In this document: piece after piece, positions 1 through 6,750 of the stretch
How the letters are laid out: each line of letters starts with the position of its first letter
Numbering within the stretch: the stretch's first letter is position 1
Source of the DNA: JACVSF01 sp036702855
Lineage (GTDB): Bacteria; Cyanobacteriota; Cyanobacteriia; Phormidesmidales; Phormidesmidaceae
Assembly (NCBI GenBank): GCA_036702855.1
Contig: DATNQF010000026.1
Location: 1-12,826, forward strand
Direction: 5' to 3'
DNA: 12,826 nucleotides
Translations under genes and position numbers: made by a program
The notes under the pieces: generated by a model
Seen by the model: only the letters and a program-made list of their open reading frames with translations
Told to the model about the DNA's origin: nothing
The model's database searches: none

Positions 1-450
1 GCAAGTGCTGGGATTAGCAAAGGGCTGTTGGGCGAAGAAGCTGATCTGCCGGGACAGGACAGCCCGGTGATGACAGGGGATCCTGACCAAATCACTCGCT
101 TATTTACCAACCTGATTAGTAATGCAGTGCAGTACACACCAGGATCGGGAACTGTGCAGATTACGTTGCAACCCATCCGCCAGCAGGGACACTTGTGCCT
201 GCAAGTAACGGTACGTGACACGGGGATCGGTATTGCTGCCGACGCTTTGGGTCATGTGTTTGATCGCTTTTACCGGGCTGATCCCGCCCGTAGTCGCGGC
301 TTGCATGGAGGGGCGGGATCAGGGCTGGGTCTTGCGATCGCAAAGGCCATCGTCGACAACCACAAGGGACAAATTCGCATTGACAGCCAACCTAGCCAAG
401 GGACGACGGTCACGGTGCTCTTGCCCAAAACCCTATCCCCTATCTTGTAG
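1..450 (+). CDS. Sensor histidine kinase, C-terminal ATPase part (5' truncated by window edge)
   Basis: The reading frame is open from base 1 to the TAG at 448-450, so only the last 149 residues are present and the true start lies outside the window. What remains is a HATPase_c domain. It shows the N box (NLISNAVQYTP), the G1 box (DTGIGI), the F box (FDRFYRAD) and the G2 box (GSGLGLAIAK), in the order and spacing usual for HisKA-type kinases, and ends shortly after the last beta strand (GTTVTVLLP). The protein would bind ATP and phosphorylate a histidine in the missing DHp domain, passing phosphate to a response regulator. No regulator follows it, so the partner is either upstream or elsewhere. 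The sensor domain and signal cannot be judged. Family assignment is firm; the specific kinase is unknown. Confidence 0.93.
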   Translation, partial: ASAGISKGLLGEEADLPGQDSPVMTGDPDQITRLFTNLISNAVQYTPGSGTVQITLQPIRQQGHLCLQVTVRDTGIGIAADALGHVFDRFYRADPARSRGLHGGAGSGLGLAIAKAIVDNHKGQIRIDSQPSQGTTVTVLLPKTLSPIL

Positions 451-719
451 TAGAACGGGTATTCACCCCGCAGAAAGAGCCAAACAAAATACCAGGCCGG
501 ATACGGTGAAAACATCAAGGCACGTTACATCTTGACCTGGGTTGTTCGGATGGGCGCTACGATGTTCGAATAGTGCTACAGCTGCAAGGGCACTCGTCAC
601 ACCTTCCCAACGTCCTTTTTAAGCGTCAATCCCAGGATTTGTAAGCCCTAGTTTTCCGTCCTGGCCTTGCTCAAAGCGCAGTCTTTTATCTATTTCCATT
701 GCACATTGCAACTGAACCT
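451..719. other. Intergenic gap between histidine kinase and GH57 gene
   Basis: This 269-bp stretch has no convincing gene. I see no strong T-tailed hairpin for the kinase gene; only a 4-bp stem (CGGG/CCCG) lies just after its stop, near 456-470. Before the GH57 gene there is no clear -35/-10 pair and no strong Shine-Dalgarno sequence. The promoter of the GH57 gene is probably here but cannot be located by eye. Confidence 0.5.
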
Positions 720-3377
720 ATGGCTGATTCTCTCCAGTTTTCAGCGGCTCCTTCTGTGTCTGTATTAGACGCTGCCGCTGATCCCCATGATCGAGGTGCG
801 ATCGCACATCCGGTCACCACAGGGATTTATGTCTGTATTCACGGGCATTTTTACCAGCCACCACGCGAAAACCCCTACCTCAACACGGTTGAGCGTCAGC
901 CATCCGCCGCCCCCTTCCACGACTGGAACGAGCGCATTCACCACGAGTGCTATCGACCCAATGCCTTTGCCCGCATTCTCAACGACCGGGGCGAGGTCAT
1001 TCGTATTGTCAACAACTACGAATACTTCAGCTTCAACATCGGCCCTACCCTAATGAGCTGGATGGAAAGCTATGATCCCGTCACTTACCAGCGCATTTTA
1101 GAGGCAGACCGAAGAAGTTGCGATCGCTTTGAGGGACACGGCAATGCGATCGCCCAGGTCTACAACCACATCATCATGCCACTGGCCAATCGGCGCGACA
1201 AATACACCCAAATCCGCTGGGGTAAGGCTGACTTCCGGCGGCGCTTTGGCCGTGATCCCGAAGGGATGTGGCTAGCCGAAACTGCGGTAGATGGAGAAAC
1301 TCTAGAGGCACTAGTGGATGAGGGCATCCGCTTCATCATCCTGGCACCCTCTCAAGCGCAGCGTTGTCGCCCTCTAGCGGCTGGGGATCAGCCAGCGGGT
1401 GAGTGGCACGAAGTCGGGGGTGGGCAGATTGATCCCAGCCGACCTTACCGCTGTTTTCTAAAAGATACCCACGGCAATCCTCACCCCGAGCGATTTGTAG
1501 ATATCTTCTTTTACGACGGCCCCATCTCCCGCGATATGGGCTTTAATGACGTCCTGAGTTCGTCCCAGCACTTTGCCGGACGTTTAGGGCAAGCCATCCA
1601 CGGGGATCACCGTCCGGCTCAGCTCATCTCGGTAGCGACGGATGGTGAAACCTTCGGGCACCACCGGGGCGGAGCAGAAAAAACCTTGGCCTATGCCGTC
1701 ACCCAAGAATTTCCGCAGAAGGGCTGGACAGTCACCAACTATGCCTACTACCTAGCCCTACATCCCCCAGTCTGGGAAGCTGAACTCAAGCCTGTCACTG
1801 CCTGGAGTTGTTCTCACGGTGTCGATCGCTGGCAAGACGACTGCGGTTGTGGCGGGGGTGGATTGTGGCACCAGCGCTGGCGTAAACCCCTGCGGCAAAC
1901 GCTCGACTGGCTGCGAGATCAGCTAATTGAGGTGTTTGAGGCCGAGGGAAGAAAATTTTTCGATGATCCCTGGGCTGCCCGAGATAACTATGTGCAGGTG
2001 GTGGGCGATCGCAGCGAAGCAAACCTGAAGCGCTTTTTCCAAGCTCACCAGTGCCGTAAACTCTCCCGCTCAGAGTGGGTAGATGCTCTACAACTGCTGG
2101 AAATGCAACGTCACGCCCTGTTGATGTACACCAGTTGTGGCTGGTTCTTTGAAGAACTCTCCCGCCCAGAGGGGACTCAAGTGCTCCGCTATGCAGCCCG
2201 CGCTCTGGAGCTAGCCGGAGAAGTGGCCGGGAAAGAACTGGAAACGGAGTTCGTTCAGCGTTTAGCGCTGGCACCCAGTAACGTCAGCGACTTTAATCAC
2301 GGGGCAGGCGTCTACCAGCATTTGGTGATCCCCGCCCGGGTCAGCCTAGAGCAGGTGGCCGCTCACTACGCTATGAGTTCTCTGTTTACCGAATACCATC
2401 GGGAGCAGCAACTCTTCTGCTACACCGTGACGCAAAAGGACTACCAGCTCCAGCGTATCGGGCCAGTTGCGTTAGCAGTGGGACACTTGCAGCTCGTCTC
2501 AGACATTACCCGAGAAAAGCTGGACCTTTCTTTTGCTGTGATTCATTTAGGAGGGTGGGACTTCCACTGCTGCATTCAGCCCTTCCGCTCCCGCTTGACC
2601 TATACCCGTGCTAAAGAAGCGTTGTTTGAGGTGCTAGGACAGGCCAGCGCCACTCAAACGGTGCTAGCGATCAACCGCTTGTTTGGGGATCGGGCCTACA
2701 GCTTGCAAGACCTCTTTGCCGAGGAGCGGCACCGCTTGATGCGGCAACTCAGTCAAGAAACGCTACAGCGGCTTGACCAGCTCTATACCCAGGTCTATCG
2801 GGATAACTATGGTCTGCTGCGTGCTTTTCACCGAGATGGCTTGCCGGTGCCTCAGGAGTTGCAGGTTGCCGCTGAAATTGCGCTGACCCAGCGAGCCTTG
2901 GATGTGCTGCAAACCCTGGAGCGAGAAACCAGCACGCCGGATGGCAATCCTCTCCAGATTGGTAATCAACACCTAGATGAGCTAGATGCGATCGCAACTG
3001 AGGCCAGCCACTTCCACTGCCAGTTGACCCTAACCGATGCTAGACCCATGCTCGAAAGCCTAATCTGGCGCTCGGTGTGGTGCTTATTGAGCCAACCTCA
3101 GCCTACGACCATTGGTGCCGACGTTGATTGGATTTGCCGTCTGATTACCGTTCCGCCGCGCCTTTCCTTGCAGTTGTCCTTAGACCGGGTACAAGAGCTG
3201 TATTACCAGCACCTTCATGGTGTGATTTTGCCTACTTTGCTCACCCTAGAAACGAGTAGCAAAGGACGACCTTCGGTGAGCCCAGAGCAAGTCGTTCTGA
3301 CGAAGCACTTATTACGGCTAGGGCAGTGTTTGGCGGTGGATGTGACTCATCTAGCTGCTACCGTAAGCAAGTACTAG
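720..3377 (+). CDS. GH57-type glycoside hydrolase with DUF3536 C-terminal region
   Basis: This is a large cytoplasmic-looking protein of 885 residues with no signal peptide. The N-terminal part is a glycoside hydrolase family 57 barrel. The first motif HGHFYQPPRENPYL begins near residue 41, the nucleophile motif GMWLAETAVD gives Glu187, and TDGETFGHH gives the presumed acid/base Asp308. The rest, about 450 to 885, matches my recollection of the DUF3536 region that follows this barrel in cyanobacterial and other bacterial proteins. GH57 enzymes act on alpha-glucans (amylase, branching or glucanotransferase types), so a role in glycogen or maltodextrin metabolism is likely, but the substrate cannot be read from sequence. 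The ATG at 720 was chosen; an in-frame TTG at 699 would add seven residues, and neither has a clear ribosome site. It stands alone on its strand and converges on the protease gene. Confidence 0.9.
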   Translation: MADSLQFSAAPSVSVLDAAADPHDRGAIAHPVTTGIYVCIHGHFYQPPRENPYLNTVERQPSAAPFHDWNERIHHECYRPNAFARILNDRGEVIRIVNNYEYFSFNIGPTLMSWMESYDPVTYQRILEADRRSCDRFEGHGNAIAQVYNHIIMPLANRRDKYTQIRWGKADFRRRFGRDPEGMWLAETAVDGETLEALVDEGIRFIILAPSQAQRCRPLAAGDQPAGEWHEVGGGQIDPSRPYRCFLKDTHGNPHPERFVDIFFYDGPISRDMGFNDVLSSSQHFAGRLGQAIHGDHRPAQLISVATDGETFGHHRGGAEKTLAYAVTQEFPQKGWTVTNYAYYLALHPPVWEAELKPVTAWSCSHGVDRWQDDCGCGGGGLWHQRWRKPLRQTLDWLRDQLIEVFEAEGRKFFDDPWAARDNYVQVVGDRSEANLKRFFQAHQCRKLSRSEWVDALQLLEMQRHALLMYTSCGWFFEELSRPEGTQVLRYAARALELAGEVAGKELETEFVQRLALAPSNVSDFNHGAGVYQHLVIPARVSLEQVAAHYAMSSLFTEYHREQQLFCYTVTQKDYQLQRIGPVALAVGHLQLVSDITREKLDLSFAVIHLGGWDFHCCIQPFRSRLTYTRAKEALFEVLGQASATQTVLAINRLFGDRAYSLQDLFAEERHRLMRQLSQETLQRLDQLYTQVYRDNYGLLRAFHRDGLPVPQELQVAAEIALTQRALDVLQTLERETSTPDGNPLQIGNQHLDELDAIATEASHFHCQLTLTDARPMLESLIWRSVWCLLSQPQPTTIGADVDWICRLITVPPRLSLQLSLDRVQELYYQHLHGVILPTLLTLETSSKGRPSVSPEQVVLTKHLLRLGQCLAVDVTHLAATVSKY

Positions 3378-3409
3378 GGGCTTACACAGCTGCATCACAA
3401 GGCTCTGAC

Positions 3410-3427
3410 ACGCCTTAAGTGAGGCGT
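3410..3427. repeat. Small inverted repeat after the GH57 gene
   Basis: A 6-bp perfect stem (ACGCCT at 3410-3415, AGGCGT at 3422-3427) with a 6-base loop lies 33 bp after the GH57 stop. It has no T run and may add to the larger hairpin just downstream. It could be chance. Confidence 0.3.
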
Positions 3428-3451
3428 TCGGCAGACCAGGTTAAGCAACTT

Positions 3452-3482
3452 GAACCCAACGAGCTCAAGGCTCGTTGGGTTC
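3452..3482. terminator. Strong hairpin between convergent genes (possible bidirectional terminator)
   Basis: Two perfectly complementary 13-base arms, GAACCCAACGAGC at 3452-3464 and GCTCGTTGGGTTC at 3470-3482, surround a 5-base loop. The element sits 75 bp after the GH57 stop and 37 bp beyond the protease stop on the other strand, the position expected for a shared terminator. No clear run of T follows on either strand, so intrinsic termination may be weak, and the stem could instead protect mRNA 3' ends. Confidence 0.6.
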
Positions 3483-3518
3483 TCTCCGCCGGAGATGCTT
3501 CATGAACGCCGAAGCTCA

Positions 3519-4823
3519 CTAGCGGGTTGCAGTTGCCAATTGGTCTGATAGTTGGCTTAGGGCTTGAACGTACTGAAGATCTTGAGCTGTTCCCAGACGA
3601 TCAGGGTGGGTCCAGAGATCTTTTTGCTCCTCTTCGGAAGAGTCAACGGTGATATCAGGTGCAATGCCTCGGTGGTTAATATCGAGGCCGGATGGGGTGA
3701 AGTAGCGAGCAATCGTCACGTTGAGACCTGACCCGTCACTGAGGGGGTGGACAGCCTGGACCAGAGCTTTGCCAAAGGTTTGAGTACCCACAACCCTTGC
3801 CCGATGGTCATCCTTCAAGGCTCCGGCGAGAATTTCGCTGGCGCTGGCTGAGTTGCCGTTGACAAGGACAACTAAGGGTCTATCAGTTAGGGCTGAGCCA
3901 TTGGCTTTGGCTTGCTCGGTATCGCCTTCACGGTCGACAGTGCGGACAATGTCGCCTTTATCCAGCCACATGCGTGCGATCGCAATGGCTTGATCAAGCC
4001 GACCGCCGGGGTTATTGCGCAGGTCCAGCACAAACCCATCCACCTGCTGCTCTTCCAATTTGGTGATCGCTTGCCGCATCTGGTTAGCCGAATGCGCATT
4101 AAACTCACTCAGGCGAATGTAGCCGACGCGGTGCTGGCCTTCGGTGCGCAGGGCAGAATGAACCACGGGAACATCAATCCGGGCGCGGGTTAGGGTTAGT
4201 GTATAGGGTGCGCCGCTGTCTCGCTGAAACACTAGGTTAACCTCTGTGCCCGCTTCACCTCGGATCATGCTAGCGGCAGTCTCGACCGTCATGCCCTCGG
4301 TGGAGGTGTCGTTAATTTGGAGAATGCGATCGCCCGAGCGCACCCCGGCCTTAAGCGCAGGTGAATTTTCAATCGGCTGCACCACGGTCAGCCTTTCGGT
4401 GTCGGAATCGAGCATCAGCTGCATGCCCACGCCTACCAATTCACCACTGCTCTGGTCCCGGAACTCCTGAAACTCAGTCGGACTCATGAAGCGCGTGTAG
4501 GGATCGTTGAGCTGCTTCAGCGCTTCCCGCAGGGCAGTGTAAGCTTCGTCAGGCGAGGTATAGCTTGGGGAGAGTAAAGAGTGCCGTACCTCTTGCCAGT
4601 CCACCTGGTTAAACTCAGGGTCTACGTACTCTCTATTGACGATTTGCCATGCCTCATCGAGGGTCGCCTTCGGGCTGTTTTGAAGCAGGGTTGGCCGGGC
4701 TAAAGTTGGTAGGGTCGGAGCGCCGATTAGAGCCAGCGTGAAGGCAACCGCTAGCACTCCTTGACCGGAAGACAGTGAAGACAGCCCTTGCAAGAGGGAC
4801 GCAAAACGACGGGGTCGGGACAT
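3519..4823 (-). CDS. Carboxyl-terminal processing protease (S41, CtpA family)
   Basis: This 434-residue serine protease is exported. A basic start (MSRPRR) and a hydrophobic stretch at about 21-40 form a signal peptide ending near ALA-type residues at 40-43, so it should act in the periplasm or thylakoid lumen. A PDZ domain spans about 126-205 (GELVGVG to LVFQRD), followed by the S41 core with LDLRNNPGG at 266-274. The catalytic Ser is Ser327 in NGNSASASE and the Lys is Lys352 in TFGKALVQ; their 25-residue spacing equals that of known Ser/Lys Ctp enzymes. In cyanobacteria one member (CtpA) trims the D1 C-terminus of photosystem II. This sequence looks closer to the CtpB/CtpC branch as I recall it, so I give no symbol. 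An alanine follows the catalytic Lys where glycine is usual. The ATG at 4821-4823 gives a complete signal peptide but has no strong ribosome site. Confidence 0.93.
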   Translation of the reverse strand: MSRPRRFASLLQGLSSLSSGQGVLAVAFTLALIGAPTLPTLARPTLLQNSPKATLDEAWQIVNREYVDPEFNQVDWQEVRHSLLSPSYTSPDEAYTALREALKQLNDPYTRFMSPTEFQEFRDQSSGELVGVGMQLMLDSDTERLTVVQPIENSPALKAGVRSGDRILQINDTSTEGMTVETAASMIRGEAGTEVNLVFQRDSGAPYTLTLTRARIDVPVVHSALRTEGQHRVGYIRLSEFNAHSANQMRQAITKLEEQQVDGFVLDLRNNPGGRLDQAIAIARMWLDKGDIVRTVDREGDTEQAKANGSALTDRPLVVLVNGNSASASEILAGALKDDHRARVVGTQTFGKALVQAVHPLSDGSGLNVTIARYFTPSGLDINHRGIAPDITVDSSEEEQKDLWTHPDRLGTAQDLQYVQALSQLSDQLATATR

Positions 4824-5049
4824 AAGCAGCGAGATACAAAGGTGAGGTTAGCGTGTGGGCAGGGCTGATGATGTCGGAGCCCAAACAATCTCATGACACA
4901 GTTTAGGTATCCGAAATGACAGCACTGTGGCGATTCTGAGACAGGATCGTGTTGACCCTGCTGGGTGATTGCAGAGTACCCAACCTCTACATTAAACTCG
5001 CAAAGAATTGATATGTCGTCCGTGTAGGCTTCACGCCATCCCTAATCCG
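4824..5049. other. Gap between two leftward genes, with an inverted repeat
   Basis: These 226 bp separate the end of the GGDEF gene from the start of the protease gene, so the protease probably has its own promoter here. I cannot pick out a good -35/-10 pair. A 6-bp dyad (CACAGT at 4897-4902, ACTGTG at 4924-4929, 21 bases apart) could be an operator or chance. No T-tailed terminator for the GGDEF gene is visible. Confidence 0.4.
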
Positions 5050-6606
5050 CTACTTGGGGTCGTCTTCCCCCTGATGTCCTTTTTGCCGATATTCACTGAG
5101 TAACTTCACCTGATACTGGTTGCGGCCTTTTTCCTTGGCCAAATACAAACCGGCATCAGCAGCAGTAATCAAATGTTCAGGCTTGTCGGTTCGCGTAGGA
5201 ACGTGGGTTGTCACACCAATGCTGATTGTGACGCAATCGGATATTAAGGAACTGTTATGAGGAATTTGCTGCGCGGCCACCTCAGCCTGAATTTGTTCCG
5301 CAATCTGCTGGGCTCCCGTCAGGTTGGTATTGGGTAGAATGACGGCAAACTCTTCTCCACCGTAGCGAGCCACCAGATCGGCAGGTCGTCGGGTACTGCT
5401 TCGAAGCGCACTGGCAATTTGCTTTAGGCAGGCATCACCTGCGGGGTGCCCATAGTAGTCGTTGTAGGCTTTGAAATAGTCAATGTCACACAACAGAAGC
5501 GAGAGGGGCTGTTGGTCGCGCAATAACCGTCGCCACTCGTGCCGCAGATAGTAGTCAAAATAGCGGCGGTTGAAGACTTCTGTGAGGCCATCGATAGTCG
5601 CCAACCAGCGCAATTTTTCATTGGCCCGCTCTAGGCGATGGTAGAGATCGGCTTGTTGGAGTGCGATCGCAAGCTGTCCGGCCACTTGCTCTACTAGCTT
5701 GACTTCCCAAGGTTGCCAGCGGCGAGGTTTATCGCTTTGATGCACCATCAAAAGGCCCCAAGGCTCCTCTCTCTGAAAAATGGGCACCGTTAGGGAGGCC
5801 CGAATGTGCAATTGCTCCAGCAGCGTATGACATTCCTCCGTCATTCTCAGCTCGCGGACGTCATACAAGAGCGAAGTCTGGCGGATATTGCTTCCCAAAT
5901 TTTGAAATTCCAGGCAGTCTAGGCCTTCTGCCATACCATAGTGGATTGCCAGCGGAGGTTCCCGGATCGACTCGGCCATAAACTCCAAGTTGTGCGGACT
6001 AGGCAGCTTTAGAATCAAGACCCGGTCAGCTTCCAGCGCTTGCCGCAGCTCATCGGCAGTTGTTTGCAAAACGGTGGTTACATGCAGCGATCGACGGATG
6101 TGCTGAGTAATGTGGCTGAAGATGCGATCGCGCTGAATGGTTAACTTGAGCTGAATTTCCGCCTGCTTGCGAATCTCAATTTCTTTTTGGAGTTGCTGGT
6201 TTTGCTGAACTAACTGCTGACGCTGACGCCGAATGGTGATCTGATGGCCCACCCTAACCAACACCTCAGCACTGTCAAACGGCTTAGTGATGTAATCGGT
6301 TCCTCCTATGTTGAAGGCTTTGGCCTTGTCCTCAGAGCGATCCAAAGCGCTGAGGAAGATAATGGGGATATCACTGATTGCGGCGTCAGCCTTAAAGGCA
6401 GCGCAAACCTGAAACCCATTCATTCCGGGCATCATGATATCTAGCAAGACCAAATCGGGCGGATAGTCCCGCGCCATATCAAGGGCAATCGGTCCACTAG
6501 TTGCCTGTCTTACCTGATAGCCGTGATCATCGAGAATAAACGAGAGAATCTCCAAGTTATCGGGCTGATCATCAACAATCAAAATGCGGTTTTGCTCTGC
6601 GGACAT
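5050..6606 (-). CDS. Response regulator diguanylate cyclase, REC-GAF-GGDEF
   Basis: A soluble 518-residue signalling protein. The receiver domain (about 6-125) has the acidic pair Asp12/Asp13, the phosphate acceptor Asp56 in LVLLDIMMPGMNG and Lys108 in TKPF. A Gln-rich coiled coil follows at about 126-160. A phytochrome-style GAF domain at about 160-322 carries Cys259-His260 at the position where bilins attach, plus Cys231. A second helix leads to the GGDEF domain at about 335-502, with metal-binding Asp374 in CDIDYF and an intact active site GGEEF (416-420). The product inhibition site RxxD (Arg407 to Asp410) lies five residues before it. The protein should make cyclic di-GMP under control of a histidine kinase and of whatever the GAF domain senses. 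No kinase is adjacent on this strand. The ATG at 6604-6606 has a purine-rich site (GGAAGG) nine bases upstream. Confidence 0.94.
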   Translation of the reverse strand: MSAEQNRILIVDDQPDNLEILSFILDDHGYQVRQATSGPIALDMARDYPPDLVLLDIMMPGMNGFQVCAAFKADAAISDIPIIFLSALDRSEDKAKAFNIGGTDYITKPFDSAEVLVRVGHQITIRRQRQQLVQQNQQLQKEIEIRKQAEIQLKLTIQRDRIFSHITQHIRRSLHVTTVLQTTADELRQALEADRVLILKLPSPHNLEFMAESIREPPLAIHYGMAEGLDCLEFQNLGSNIRQTSLLYDVRELRMTEECHTLLEQLHIRASLTVPIFQREEPWGLLMVHQSDKPRRWQPWEVKLVEQVAGQLAIALQQADLYHRLERANEKLRWLATIDGLTEVFNRRYFDYYLRHEWRRLLRDQQPLSLLLCDIDYFKAYNDYYGHPAGDACLKQIASALRSSTRRPADLVARYGGEEFAVILPNTNLTGAQQIAEQIQAEVAAQQIPHNSSLISDCVTISIGVTTHVPTRTDKPEHLITAADAGLYLAKEKGRNQYQVKLLSEYRQKGHQGEDDPK

Positions 6607-6611
6607 AGCCG

Positions 6612-6620
6612 TTTTCCTTC
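6612..6620 (-). promoter_or_regulatory. Ribosome binding site of the GGDEF gene
   Basis: Read on the minus strand this is GGAAGGAAA. Its GGAAGG core ends nine bases before the ATG at 6606 and supports that start. Confidence 0.5.
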
Positions 6621-6629
6621 CATGCCGGA

Positions 6630-6635
6630 ATTGTA
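6630..6635 (-). promoter_or_regulatory. Possible -10 box for the GGDEF gene
   Basis: The minus strand reads TACAAT, one mismatch from TATAAT, 23 bases before the start codon. No good -35 hexamer lies 16-18 bases upstream, so this is weak evidence. Confidence 0.25.
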
Positions 6636-6750
6636 AAGAGCTTTTGTCGTTTTGAGGTCTACCCCTCGGTCGCTTCTGATAGCGAGGAAAGTGTTGTGTG
6701 GCCTCGCCTTACGCTACGTTAGGAGGGTTGCTCTTGGCATTTTTGGCGCG

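Noticed and set aside
215..535. Open frame of 106 codons overlapping the kinase end
   Set aside because: It overlaps the HATPase domain in another frame and its product looks like random translation; only the last 85 bases are outside the kinase gene.
555..600. GTTCGAAT resembling a tRNA T-loop at about 564
   Set aside because: No T-stem pairs around it and no acceptor, D or anticodon arms can be built nearby.
1795..2274. Open frame of 159 codons on the minus strand inside the GH57 gene
   Set aside because: It lies wholly within a well-supported gene on the other strand, and its translation shows no domain and has an atypical composition.
4962..4982. 5-bp stem TGGGT/ACCCA as a terminator for the GGDEF gene
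   Set aside because: The stem is short, the loop is 11 bases and no T run follows on the minus strand.
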